A stretch of 64,000 nt of DNA from a virus, in the IMG/VR virus record IMGVR_UViG_3300017917_001123, positions 203,571 through 267,570 of that record; one strand, written 5' to 3'. The stretch's first letter is position 1. The number at the start of each line of letters is the position of its first letter. This document shows positions 1 to 8,138 of this stretch, one piece after another. Under the pieces are notes generated by a model. The model did not search any database and was not told the DNA's origin. It was given only the letters and a program-made list of their open reading frames with translations. The position numbers were made by a program, and so were the translations under genes.

Positions 1-7
1 CCCTGAT

Positions 8-36
8 TTACACAGAGCACTAGAACGTGTTATAAT
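8..36 (+). promoter_or_regulatory. sigma-70-like early promoter
   Basis: TATAAT at 31-36 lies 17 bp after TTACAC at 8-13. It precedes the gp62-like gene, which has a Shine-Dalgarno-like AAGGA at 53-57. The -10 is perfect and the -35 is weak. Confidence 0.55.
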
Positions 37-62
37 ATTGTATCATCTAACTAAGGACAAAA

Positions 63-518
63 ATGGCTCTTGATATTAAACGTGAATTAAATGCTGTAGA
101 CAGAAAAGTCTACGACTTTTACGACAATCTTACGGATCAAGAAAAGAAAGAGTTTAGTCCTTATATATTGATGCGCTATGTCTCAAACGTACAAGGTGAT
201 AGAGATATTCAAGAGTGGTTTGTTGAAATGACCAATGAACTTGTGAATAAACATCACTGGGTACTGAGTAAAAATCACAAAGCACTTCTATGGAAATTGT
301 TTGCCGGAACTGGCGCAGGCGTTAATTGCTATCATCCGTATCTTAAAGCAGGCACTAAAGAAAAAGCAAACAAGATCGAAAAGTTGTTGGTTGAAATTTA
401 CCCAGCAATGAAACTTAGCGAAATTAAAATGCTAGCATCTATGATGACTAAAGCAGATAAAGAAGAGCTCTTTGATAAAATGGGCTTTGATAAGAAGCAA
501 AGAAAAGACTATGAGTAA
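63..518 (+). CDS. Clamp-loader small subunit, gp62-like
   Basis: A 151-residue protein without catalytic motifs, rich in charged helices. Its length and its position ahead of primase and helicase genes fit the small non-ATPase subunit of the T4-type sliding-clamp loader. That subunit joins gp44 to load the gp45 clamp. Residues around SPYILMRYVS (31-40) and the lysine-rich C-terminus resemble gp62 of marine T4-like phages as I remember them. No direct comparison was made. Neither gp44 nor gp45 is in the window; they may lie upstream. The gene has AAGGA upstream and overlaps the next gene by 8 nt, so the two are translationally coupled. An unrelated small helical protein is the alternative. Confidence 0.55.
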   Translation: MALDIKRELNAVDRKVYDFYDNLTDQEKKEFSPYILMRYVSNVQGDRDIQEWFVEMTNELVNKHHWVLSKNHKALLWKLFAGTGAGVNCYHPYLKAGTKEKANKIEKLLVEIYPAMKLSEIKMLASMMTKADKEELFDKMGFDKKQRKDYE

Positions 519-1185
519 CTATTGTCTAACTCCGATGACTGTAACTGAGATTAACAGTCTTTTGGGTAAAAATTTTGCTAAGACATTTCAGAAAGAAATG
601 GATCTTATTATCGATCCCTTACGCAAATATATTGCTAAAGGTTATCCGCTTGCTTTAGGAAAAGAGCAATGGGAATATGTTGTAGCAGAAAGTATTCCTA
701 AGGGAAAATGGTGCGGTGCTGGTAAGAGTATTATTGACGTTCGTGTTGATGACAAAGGCATGGACGTAAAAGGCGTCAGTAAACAAAACAAGTCTTCGGC
801 ATCAACTGAAGCAAGTATGTATCAAACTTTTCAAGATGAAGCAAAGGCATTTTTTAATGCTAAAGATCCAGAAAAGATTTGGAATCTGTTTGTAAATGGT
901 TGGCTAGAAAAAGTTAAGTCAGTTAAAGAATACTACTTGATTGGTATTGTTCGTCAAAAAGAAACATTAGATTGCTCGCTGTGTGCTTTTAAAGTAACAA
1001 ACACTAGTCTGCCATTTGATACAGAAAATTGTAAGTTTTCCAGCAAATCTATGAAGGTTTTGGGACTAGCAGATCCTGCTCTTTTAGAAACAAGAGTGTA
1101 TATTAGTAAGACTAGACTCGAACTAAAACTTAAAAAGAAAATTTGGAACGATCCGTTGTACTCACTACCGATATATAAATTTTAA
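511..1185 (+). CDS. Unknown protein with a PD-(D/E)XK-nuclease-like motif
   Basis: The ATG at 511 gives 224 residues. An ATG further upstream in frame would lie deep inside the gp62-like gene. The segment GKSIIDVRVDDKGMDVKGVS (about residues 70-89) has an Asp, a turn and a D-V-K, the layout of a PD-(D/E)XK nuclease core. A glutamate in the preceding helix (WEYVVAES) could complete a metal site. I do not recognise the family with certainty. Context (overlapping gp62-like, followed by a zinc-finger protein and a polymerase fragment) favours a role in DNA metabolism. The C-terminal third is basic. Confidence 0.6.
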   Translation: MSNYCLTPMTVTEINSLLGKNFAKTFQKEMDLIIDPLRKYIAKGYPLALGKEQWEYVVAESIPKGKWCGAGKSIIDVRVDDKGMDVKGVSKQNKSSASTEASMYQTFQDEAKAFFNAKDPEKIWNLFVNGWLEKVKSVKEYYLIGIVRQKETLDCSLCAFKVTNTSLPFDTENCKFSSKSMKVLGLADPALLETRVYISKTRLELKLKKKIWNDPLYSLPIYKF

Positions 1186-1187
1186 TA

Positions 1188-1880
1188 ATGGAATTAGCAG
1201 AACAACCTTTCAAATGTGTACATTGCGGTAAGCGTTTTATGCAGGAAAAGACGCTAATGGCTCATATGTGCGAGCCGAAACGTCGAGCGATGCAGAAAAA
1301 CGAAAAGCGAGTCCAGGCTGGCTATATGGCATGGAATCGTTGGTACGAACTTAGCCAGAACCAACGTAAACCAAAGAGCTATGAAGATTTTTGTAAGAGT
1401 TCTTATTATAACGCATTCGTTAAGTTTGGCAGTTTTGTTACAAACGTAAATCCGTTGTATCCGGAGAAGTTTATCGACTTTGTTATTCGCAGTGGAGTGA
1501 AACTTGACCACTGGTGTAGGGATGAACTTTATGAGCAGTACCTATACGAGATGCTAAAGATTGAACCCGTAGAGAACGCAGTACAAAGAACACTTACAAC
1601 AATGCTCGAATGGGCAGATGCTAACAATGCCGCATGGACACACTACTTCAGATATGTTAACGCAAACAGATTAGTTCAACATATTAAAGATGGCAAAGTA
1701 AGTGCGTGGGTAATTCTTAACTGTTCTACAGGCAAAGCCGCATTAGAGTCCATGAATGACGAACAGTTAGAAATGATTCAGCCTGCTCTTGATATCCCTC
1801 ACTGGTTGAGAGAATTTAGAAAGAGACACACTGATGTAGACTTTGTAAAAGAAGTCTGTAAGGAAAGTGGAATAGAATGA
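1188..1880 (+). CDS. C2H2 zinc-finger protein
   Basis: A 230-residue protein opening with a classical C2H2 finger: C10-x2-C13 and H26, then C28 in place of a second histidine (FKCVHCGKRF ... LMAHMC). The rest is helical, rich in Trp and Tyr, with no recognised motif. The finger suggests DNA or RNA binding or docking to a replication protein. It starts 2 nt after the previous stop and its own stop overlaps the next ATG (ATGA), so it belongs to the replication operon. The function of the large C-terminal domain is unknown. Confidence 0.7.
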   Translation: MELAEQPFKCVHCGKRFMQEKTLMAHMCEPKRRAMQKNEKRVQAGYMAWNRWYELSQNQRKPKSYEDFCKSSYYNAFVKFGSFVTNVNPLYPEKFIDFVIRSGVKLDHWCRDELYEQYLYEMLKIEPVENAVQRTLTTMLEWADANNAAWTHYFRYVNANRLVQHIKDGKVSAWVILNCSTGKAALESMNDEQLEMIQPALDIPHWLREFRKRHTDVDFVKEVCKESGIE

Positions 1881-2221
1881 ATAAGAAATACTACCTCGAC
1901 GATATTGTAAAAACGTTTGACGGTCATATAGAACGCAGTCCTATGAAATTTAGGAGAGTACAATACGATACTCGAGAATGGTGGCAAGATCCAAAATCAA
2001 CAGCAACAGATGTTTTAAATTCTTACAGGTTTGAAACTATTGGCGGCGTTGCTATTCATATTCCAGACGACAAGGTACAAGACTTTGTTAGCTTTATGAG
2101 TCCTAGACTAAAGGCCAAAGAGATGGAAATTAGAGCTAATGTACCTGCCGTACAGAAAGCATACGAACATTATCAGTTACTTTTAAAAATGTGTGGAGGG
2201 GATTACGATGCCGGATATTGA
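1877..2221 (+). CDS. Unknown 114-residue protein in the replication operon
   Basis: Overlaps the upstream zinc-finger gene by 4 nt (ATGA) and the downstream polymerase-palm gene by 14 nt. The C-terminal 40 residues form a charged helix (LKAKEMEIRANVPAVQKAYE). No catalytic motif is visible. The tight coupling to the polymerase III-like gene suggests the two products may work together. Confidence 0.65.
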   Translation: MNKKYYLDDIVKTFDGHIERSPMKFRRVQYDTREWWQDPKSTATDVLNSYRFETIGGVAIHIPDDKVQDFVSFMSPRLKAKEMEIRANVPAVQKAYEHYQLLLKMCGGDYDAGY

Positions 2222-2777
2222 TATTGACTTCGCAGACAGAACCCGAGCACTTGAGATAATTAAGCATGTACCTGCGGCGATGGCAGGCGGCAAAAAACAT
2301 AACACAGGTGTTTATTGCCACGAGATTCCTGTAAATCCACTTACAGGATTGAGTAGTATTGAATATCAAGAAGCAGAAGAAAGAGGTTATTTTAAGATAG
2401 ACTTTCTTAACGTAAGCATCTATAATGACGTTAAGGATGAAGCGCATCTCAAACAACTAATGGAGGCTGAACCGCTATGGGATCTTTTGGAACAAGACGA
2501 CTTCACAAATTTACTATTCCACGTAAATGGGCATGGCTCCTTGATGAGGCAGATGAAGCCCCGGAGTATCGAAGAATTGGCAATGTGTCTAGCTTTAATC
2601 CGCCCTGCGAAGAAACACCTAATTGGGAAGAGCTTTACGGAGATTGGGCAGACGATATGGGAGAAGCCGGAGAACGGTGATTACTACTTTAAGAAGGCAC
2701 ATGCTATTGCGTATGCCCATGTTATTGTAGTTCAGATGAATTTAATCTGCGAAGGTATTAGCTACGGACACTCTTAG
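2208..2777 (+). CDS. Miniature DNA polymerase III alpha (DnaE-type) palm protein
   Basis: A 189-residue protein that keeps landmarks of the bacterial PolIII alpha (C-family) catalytic domain. PDIDIDFADR at residues 2-11 matches the motif carrying the first two catalytic aspartates. GYFKIDFL (about 64-71) matches the third-aspartate motif. IEELAMCLALIRP and YYFKKAHAIAYAHV match later conserved blocks. Bacterial DnaE is about 1,100 residues, so the PHP, fingers, beta-binding and OB parts are absent here. The ATG at 2208 is preceded by GGAGGGG at 2195-2201, a strong ribosome site. It may be a vestigial or accessory polymerase domain; activity alone is doubtful. The family assignment from motifs is strong, the function is inference. 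Confidence 0.75.
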   Translation: MPDIDIDFADRTRALEIIKHVPAAMAGGKKHNTGVYCHEIPVNPLTGLSSIEYQEAEERGYFKIDFLNVSIYNDVKDEAHLKQLMEAEPLWDLLEQDDFTNLLFHVNGHGSLMRQMKPRSIEELAMCLALIRPAKKHLIGKSFTEIGQTIWEKPENGDYYFKKAHAIAYAHVIVVQMNLICEGISYGHS

Positions 2778-3147
2778 GGCTACGGACAAGCTGGATTGAC
2801 TTGCGCTTGATTCGTTTTTCAGCAATTTCGCTCAAGTTAACGGTGGGCCCAAAAACTATCGTAACATCTTTACTGTTAAAGGTTTTGATGTAAGGCCTAA
2901 AAATTGTCATTTCTTGTTTTAGAAAAATATTGATAGGAATTTTACGATTTGACTCCCACCACCAGCTTTCGCCGAACTCTAAAAACATGCTTTTTTCTTG
3001 TTCCGTGCGAATTACCCCAAAATCGTAGATACTTGTAACGTTAGAATCGTAGTTTATAATAATACCTACGTATTCGTCCTCGTTACATTTAATACAAGTG
3101 ATAAACGGAAACTTTTCCTGGAATTCCTGATCTTTTCGTGACGTCAT
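2758..3147 (-). CDS. Unknown 129-residue protein
   Basis: Starts at the ATG at 3147; a TTG two codons upstream is less likely. It runs antisense to the neighbouring operon and overlaps the end of the polymerase-palm gene by 20 nt tail to tail. The protein is a mixed alpha/beta sequence with a basic C-terminus (AEKRIKRKSIQLVRSPK). A conserved-looking core contains a Trp triplet (ESWWWES). No family recognised. Confidence 0.6.
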   Translation of the reverse strand: MTSRKDQEFQEKFPFITCIKCNEDEYVGIIINYDSNVTSIYDFGVIRTEQEKSMFLEFGESWWWESNRKIPINIFLKQEMTIFRPYIKTFNSKDVTIVFGPTVNLSEIAEKRIKRKSIQLVRSPKSVRS

Positions 3148-3153
3148 GTACAA

Positions 3154-3159
3154 TAAATA
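3154..3159 (+). promoter_or_regulatory. T4-type late promoter box, leaderless
   Basis: TAAATA ends 5 nt before the ATG at 3165, so transcription would begin at or next to the start codon. Confidence 0.65.
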
Positions 3160-3164
3160 TGCTT

Positions 3165-4073
3165 ATGCAAAAATTACCTGTCTATTTATATACCAATCGC
3201 TATAGTGTAATATTAGATCTGGACAACATTCGAGGTGTGAACAACGTCATGTATCAACGCAACCTAATATTTCAAAAAGGACTTAAAAATAAAGTCCGTA
3301 TTGAGTTTAAAAACTCCGATCAAAAGCCAGTAGACATTAGTTCTGGCACATTTTATTTCAAAATGTTTGGTCAAGGCAATGTTATGCCGTTTGCTCCGAA
3401 GCAACTCACAGTATTAGATGACGGAGTGACCACAAGCACCAGAGGATTGGCGGTTCTTACGCTATCAGAGAGCGATACAGTAGACATTCTTCCTCAAAGT
3501 TACAATTTTGCGATTACTAGTTTAGACAGCGAAGGCAATTATAACCCAACCTATGCCAACACATATTATAATGTTCAGGGTACTGCCGAAATTCGTGACG
3601 ACGTTGAGCCATATCTAACTGAAAGTGTTGAGATGAGCTCGTTCCTTGCTTACCGAGACAGTCCAACCGACCGAAATGGCCAGGTACAGCACAACTGGTG
3701 GAGCTTCCATAGCGGTAACATGGATGCCGATCCTTCATTTAATACCAATACTGGACTACAGACACTGGCATTTTATCTATCTAACTTCAAAGGTCATATC
3801 GACGTCTACGCTACTCTTCAAAATGACCCATCCGGTTCGGGGAACGACAATGAAGATTACGCTCTAGTCAAAACAGTGACCTATTCAACCAATACAACAG
3901 GTACCAAGTACACTAACATCACCGGAAATTATACCCATCTTAAGGTAAAATATGTTCCAGACGCCGATGTTACTGGTACAAACTGGTACGGAGCATCCTC
4001 GGGTGGTAATCCAACACCAGGTGAGCAATATTGGCCTAACGGAAAAGTTGACAAGATCCTGTTTAGAAGCTAA
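3165..4073 (+). CDS. Putative virion structural protein (baseplate/fibre type)
   Basis: With the ATG at 3165 the protein is 302 residues. The start is chosen because a late box lies 5 nt upstream. After about 30 residues comes an MYQRNLIFQKGLKNKVRIEF segment of the kind seen at the start of beta-sandwich structural proteins of T4-like marine phages. The rest is Thr/Ser/Asn/Gly-rich and beta-strand-like, with no catalytic motif, and ends in a glycine/proline-rich stretch (SSGGNPTPGE). A late promoter and this composition fit a virion component, possibly a neck, baseplate or fibre-attachment protein. The exact role is unknown. Confidence 0.6.
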   Translation: MQKLPVYLYTNRYSVILDLDNIRGVNNVMYQRNLIFQKGLKNKVRIEFKNSDQKPVDISSGTFYFKMFGQGNVMPFAPKQLTVLDDGVTTSTRGLAVLTLSESDTVDILPQSYNFAITSLDSEGNYNPTYANTYYNVQGTAEIRDDVEPYLTESVEMSSFLAYRDSPTDRNGQVQHNWWSFHSGNMDADPSFNTNTGLQTLAFYLSNFKGHIDVYATLQNDPSGSGNDNEDYALVKTVTYSTNTTGTKYTNITGNYTHLKVKYVPDADVTGTNWYGASSGGNPTPGEQYWPNGKVDKILFRS

Positions 4074-4082
4074 AATAACTGT

Positions 4083-5081
4083 ATGAACCTCATACAGGCA
4101 ACCTTCTTACAATATTTGCCTCCGAAAAGAAAACAAACACCCAGTGGTTGGGTCAGTTTTAACGCCCCTTGTTGCGTACATAACGGAGAAAGGCAAGACA
4201 AACGCCAACGTGGCGGTGTTTTGACCAGCGGAGAAGGTGGTTTCCAATACCATTGCTTCAACTGTAACTTCAAAGCCGGTTGGCAACCAGGAAAATTACT
4301 CAGTAAGAACACAAAAAACCTCATGAGATGGTTGGGAATGCCAGACGATGAGGTTAGTAAGCTCAGCCTCGAAGCTCTTAAGAACAAAGAAGAGCTAGAC
4401 AAAACACCCATACCGCTAAATTTCAGCCTTGAGCCGAAAAATTTGCCAGAAAATTGCCTTTCTATTGAAGAATGGATTCAAGCAGGTTGTGAAGAACCAG
4501 AATTTTTAGAAGTTGTCGGTTACATTTTAGACAGAGGTATGGAGCTCGACTGGTATAACTGGATGTGGACTCCTGAAGCAGGTTATAGTGACCGCGTCAT
4601 TGTGCCGTTTTATCATGAAAAAGTGGTTGTAGGGTGGACAGGACGAAAAATTCGTGACGGAAAGCCAAAATATTTGACCACAGCACAACCGGGATATGTG
4701 TTTAACATTGACGCACAGACGCATGACAGAAAATTTGTCATAGTCACGGAAGGGCAATTTGATGCTATTGCTATTGATGGTGTAGCAATTGGTCATAATG
4801 ACCCAAATCAGACACAAATTGCCAGAATTAACCAGCTAGGGAAAGAAGTTATTGTTGTCCCTGATAACGACAAGCCCGGTGCTCAAATGATTGAAAAGGC
4901 ACTAGAGGCGGGATGGACGGTAAGTTTGCCAGATTGGGGTCCGGGTGTTAAAGACGTAGCAGACGCAGTAAAGAAATTTGGAAGAATTTACACACTTTTC
5001 ACGATTTTACAGTATCGAGAACAAGGTGAAGTAAGTATCAAGCTAATACAAAAGAAACTAGAACATAAGAATGAAGAATAA
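4083..5081 (+). CDS. gp61: DNA primase, gp61-like
   Basis: A 332-residue primase that makes RNA primers for lagging-strand synthesis. The N-terminal zinc-binding domain has C30/C31, H33, C58 and C61. A TOPRIM domain follows, with VIVTEGQFDAIAI (about 217-229) supplying the catalytic glutamate and VVPDNDKPG (about 259-267) the D-x-D. It overlaps the helicase gene by 11 nt, the usual primase-helicase coupling. In T4 the two form the primosome. All key residues are present. Confidence 0.9.
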   Translation: MNLIQATFLQYLPPKRKQTPSGWVSFNAPCCVHNGERQDKRQRGGVLTSGEGGFQYHCFNCNFKAGWQPGKLLSKNTKNLMRWLGMPDDEVSKLSLEALKNKEELDKTPIPLNFSLEPKNLPENCLSIEEWIQAGCEEPEFLEVVGYILDRGMELDWYNWMWTPEAGYSDRVIVPFYHEKVVVGWTGRKIRDGKPKYLTTAQPGYVFNIDAQTHDRKFVIVTEGQFDAIAIDGVAIGHNDPNQTQIARINQLGKEVIVVPDNDKPGAQMIEKALEAGWTVSLPDWGPGVKDVADAVKKFGRIYTLFTILQYREQGEVSIKLIQKKLEHKNEE

Positions 5082-6513
5082 TCCAACGACAAATTACAGT
5101 TACGACGTTCAAAAATTATATATTGAAATGTTCATGAGCAATGCCGAGACATTTGTGCGTTGCCAGAACATATTTGACCCCGAAAATTTCGACAGAAAGC
5201 TCCAAGAAACAGCGAGTTTTATCAACACTTATGTAAACGAATACAAGGTCATGCCAGAGGCGGCAATCGTCAATGCCGCATGTAACACAACACTTCAACC
5301 AGCAGAACTTCCTGAGGAAAATTATGAATGGCTGATGGACGAATTTGAGCGTTTTTCACGTCACAAGGCGCTCGAAAGGGCAATTTTAAAGTCAGCAGAA
5401 ATGCTAGATAAAGGCGAGTATGGTCCTGTTGAAAAAATGATCAAAGACGCTGTACAAATTTCTTTAAACAAAGATATGGGTACAGATTATTTTGAAGATC
5501 CAAGAGCACGCCTTGAAGCATTGAAGAACAGTAACGGTCAAATTTCCACAGGTTGGCCATCAGTTGACAAAAAATTGTATGGTGGATTTAACAGGGGTGA
5601 ATTGAACATTTGGTGTGCGGCGTCAGGTGGCGGTAAATCTTTGTTCCTTGCTAACTTAGGAATTAACTGGGCATTAGCAGGTTTGAATGTTTTGTATCTA
5701 ACATTCGAACTTAGTGAAAATTTAGTGTCAATGCGTATGGATAGTATGTTAACAGGCGTTGCCGCACGTGAAATTTTTAAGAATCTTGAGGACGTTGAAC
5801 TTAAGGTTAAAATGACAGGCAAGAAGTCAGGTAACATTCAAATCAAGTATATGCCGTCTGGCAAGAACGCAAACGACATTAGAGCATACTTGAAAGAATA
5901 TCAGGTTAAAAAAGGCTTCAAGCCAGACATTATTTTAATTGACTACTTGGACTTGATGATGCCAATGAGCGTTAAGGTTAGCCCGAGTGACTTGTTCGTT
6001 AAGGACAAATATGTATCGGAAGAACTTCGTAACCTTGCGATGGAAACACAGGCGATTGTTTGTACAGCATCACAGTTAAACCGTTCAGCAGTTGAAGAAA
6101 TTGAGTTTGATCACAGCCATATTTCAGGAGGCTTGTCAAAGATTCAAACAGCGGATAACGTGATTGGTATTTTTACAAGTCGTGCTATGAAGGAACGCGG
6201 ACGTTATCAAATTCAATTTATGAAGACACGTTCGTCGTCTGGTGTGGGTCAAAAAGTCGACTTAGAATTTGACGTTGATACACTGAAAATTAATGACTTA
6301 ATGGAAGATGATGATACTGGTAGTGGATTTAAGAAACCAGTTGGCTCAAGCATCTATGAGTCGCTAAAGAAGACTTCAACTGTTGTTGATCAAAGCACAG
6401 GGGAAATTAAATCCGATCCTACTGAAGGAATTAGTGTAGGCAAAATTAAGGGAGTTCAAGGCACATCTAAAGTGCGAGAATTGCTTGCTGGATTAAATCC
6501 CGAAAAGGATTAA
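5071..6513 (+). CDS. gp41: Replicative DNA helicase, DnaB-like, gp41-like
   Basis: A 480-residue DnaB/gp41-family hexameric helicase, which unwinds DNA 5' to 3' at the fork and stimulates the primase encoded just upstream. The Walker A motif ASGGGKSLF lies at about 184-192. Walker B is DIILIDYLDLM (about 286-296). A glutamine-containing sensor motif (TASQLNRS) and the C-terminal arginine region are present. The N-terminal 140 residues form the helical collar domain. Length matches T4 gp41. Its stop overlaps the 3' end of the convergent yqgE-like gene by 4 nt. Confidence 0.93.
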   Translation: MKNNPTTNYSYDVQKLYIEMFMSNAETFVRCQNIFDPENFDRKLQETASFINTYVNEYKVMPEAAIVNAACNTTLQPAELPEENYEWLMDEFERFSRHKALERAILKSAEMLDKGEYGPVEKMIKDAVQISLNKDMGTDYFEDPRARLEALKNSNGQISTGWPSVDKKLYGGFNRGELNIWCAASGGGKSLFLANLGINWALAGLNVLYLTFELSENLVSMRMDSMLTGVAAREIFKNLEDVELKVKMTGKKSGNIQIKYMPSGKNANDIRAYLKEYQVKKGFKPDIILIDYLDLMMPMSVKVSPSDLFVKDKYVSEELRNLAMETQAIVCTASQLNRSAVEEIEFDHSHISGGLSKIQTADNVIGIFTSRAMKERGRYQIQFMKTRSSSGVGQKVDLEFDVDTLKINDLMEDDDTGSGFKKPVGSSIYESLKKTSTVVDQSTGEIKSDPTEGISVGKIKGVQGTSKVRELLAGLNPEKD

Positions 6514-7070
6514 AATAGATCGGCGATCTTGTTATTAACACAATGACTGATCGCCCGTTGCCATTGTTCTTCCCCGGAACCCATTAAACAAATATCTAAA
6601 GCGGCAGGTGCTGTGAGCCATCTATGATCTGGTGTCCACGGTGCTATGCCGCTTTGTTCACCTTCTAATTGGCCTGCGCTCCATGCGGCTAAGCCAACTC
6701 CTGCTCTCCAAAATTTAGGACCTTCTCCTTGACTAATTGCGGCCAAAACTGAAAGGTCCCCTGTAATTCCAATATCGTGTGTTATTTGTAAAGTACTTGA
6801 ACTAGACCAGTCCATACTATGGACAACATGTACTCTAGCAGGCTCAACTGGGCCACCTAAATACACTCTTTCATTACCCCTGTACTCAATTCCTGCAGCG
6901 TTCATAACCGTGGGCATATCGAGCGTATGTGACTCTTTGTTAACAATAACACCCCATGCTCCATTGACTCCATGCTGAACTACCAAAACAATGCTTTTGG
7001 CGAAATGTGGACTGGTATTTTTAGGTTGGCTTACGAGTATTTGTCCTGATAATGAATTAAAACCGGTCAT
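6510..7070 (-). CDS. yqgE: YqgE/AlgH-family protein
   Basis: A 186-residue member of the YqgE/AlgH (DUF179) family. The hallmarks are GQILVSQP near the N-terminus, VLVVQHG, GAWGVIVNK, YLGGPVEP and a late W-x-x-A-G-x-x-A-W-x-x-G-Q-L-E region. The bacterial family is widespread and linked to envelope regulation, but its molecular function is poorly known. This copy keeps the full domain. Its role in a phage is unclear; influence on host envelope or transcription is inference. A TAAATA box on the minus strand ends 5 nt before the start codon. Confidence 0.85.
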   Translation of the reverse strand: MTGFNSLSGQILVSQPKNTSPHFAKSIVLVVQHGVNGAWGVIVNKESHTLDMPTVMNAAGIEYRGNERVYLGGPVEPARVHVVHSMDWSSSSTLQITHDIGITGDLSVLAAISQGEGPKFWRAGVGLAAWSAGQLEGEQSGIAPWTPDHRWLTAPAALDICLMGSGEEQWQRAISHCVNNKIADLF

Positions 7071-7075
7071 GCTGA

Positions 7076-7081
7076 TATTTA
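7076..7081 (-). promoter_or_regulatory. Late promoter box for the yqgE-like gene
   Basis: TAAATA on the minus strand, 5 nt before the ATG at 7070. Divergent from the box at 7087-7092. Confidence 0.6.
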
Positions 7082-7086
7082 AGCAA

Positions 7087-7092
7087 TAAATA
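7087..7092 (+). promoter_or_regulatory. Late promoter box for the nucleotidyltransferase gene
   Basis: TAAATA, 7 nt before the ATG at 7100. No ribosome-binding site is present, so a leaderless mRNA is expected. Confidence 0.6.
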
Positions 7093-7099
7093 TACCTAT

Positions 7100-7789
7100 A
7101 TGTATATCTTTGAGTTTAATTCCCCAATAGAGGTCCACGATAGCCTAAACCCTGTGTTATGGGACGGCGAAGAAATTCGGCGCGAAATCCAGGTCAAACT
7201 GTTAAAAATCGCCAAAGAATTCTATAGTTTTTTGGGGATTTCGACTCGAATTGACGACGTTTTAATCACTGGCTCGCAAGCCAACTACAACTACACTAAA
7301 CAGAGCGATATTGATCTTCATTTAATTGTAGATTTTAGCCAAGTAGAATGCGAAGGAGAAGTTCGCGCTTTGTTTGATGCTAAACGCAGATTATGGAAAC
7401 AGAACCACGATATTACAATTAAGGGTATTCCTGTCGAATGTTATGTTGAAGATTTAAATGATCCGGCAGTTACAGCAAGTTATAGCATCATTACCCAAAG
7501 CTGGATTAAGCAACCAAATCGAGACATTAAAGACTATGACAAACAGCGTGTTGAAGAACTTGCTACAATGTGGTCAAAAGTTATCGATCAAGCAATTGAG
7601 TCTAGGGATTTAGGTGTAATCGAGGCCGTAAAAAATTCCCTAGCAATCTTTCGCAGAAAGAGTCTTGCTAAGGACGGTGAATTTGGTTCTGGAAATTTAG
7701 CGTTTAAGGCGCTGAGAAATAGTGATTATGTAGGCCGCCTAATGACAGCCTACAATGATGCTAAAGATCAATCTTTAAGCCTGTCCTAA
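7100..7789 (+). CDS. Nucleotidyltransferase, DNA-polymerase-beta superfamily
   Basis: A 229-residue protein with the minimal nucleotidyltransferase signature: ITGSQANYNYTKQSDIDLHL, where GS is followed by D-x-D (DID). A third acidic residue is likely in the strand IPVECYVED. Such enzymes transfer a nucleotide to RNA, protein or a small molecule. The second half is helical. The substrate is unknown. It stands alone behind its own late box and meets the next minus-strand gene tail to tail with a 15-nt overlap. Confidence 0.75.
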   Translation: MYIFEFNSPIEVHDSLNPVLWDGEEIRREIQVKLLKIAKEFYSFLGISTRIDDVLITGSQANYNYTKQSDIDLHLIVDFSQVECEGEVRALFDAKRRLWKQNHDITIKGIPVECYVEDLNDPAVTASYSIITQSWIKQPNRDIKDYDKQRVEELATMWSKVIDQAIESRDLGVIEAVKNSLAIFRRKSLAKDGEFGSGNLAFKALRNSDYVGRLMTAYNDAKDQSLSLS

Positions 7790-8137
7790 CCAGGGTGGCG
7801 GTTCTGTCGTAACCTGGTTTTCTCGAAGTTGTTGTAACTGAATTTTTAAATTATCAGTTAGTTCAGCAATTTTATCTTCCCCTAATTGGTCTTCTAAAAT
7901 TACCTCAACATCTTCTTTTGTTAAGTTCTTGTAGGCAACATAATTTTCTTGTGTTGCTCCTGCCTTTAGGGCATCAACAGCAATTTCAGTTTCGCCGTAC
8001 AACGGAGCACGATTACCGTGCTCGTCTGAACCCCACAGCGTCCAGTAGACTCTAGTAACTACGTTTTCATAGTTACCGACCTTAGCTGTGGATTCTAGCT
8101 TATCGATATCCCAATCGAAAAAATACTGTTCTTCCAT
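7775..8137 (-). CDS. Unknown phage protein, possibly DUF7936-like
   Basis: A 120-residue acidic protein. The first half is beta-strand-like and holds a YWTLWGSDE stretch. The second half is helical (YKNLTKEDVEVILEDQLGED) and the end is PPPW-rich. The pattern of a short beta domain, a helix beginning YxxLT and a C-terminal Pro-Trp resembles small proteins beside tail genes in cyanophages (DUF7936-like). That link is from memory. It lies 1 nt after the glutaredoxin-like gene in the tail-fibre operon. Confidence 0.6.
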   Translation of the reverse strand: MEEQYFFDWDIDKLESTAKVGNYENVVTRVYWTLWGSDEHGNRAPLYGETEIAVDALKAGATQENYVAYKNLTKEDVEVILEDQLGEDKIAELTDNLKIQLQQLRENQVTTEPPPWLGQA

Positions 8138-8138
8138 T

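Noticed and set aside
2477-2680. A 67-codon + strand frame inside the polymerase-palm gene
   Set aside because: It lies in another frame of a gene with clear catalytic motifs, and has no homology or conserved feature. The GGAGG upstream is weak support on its own.
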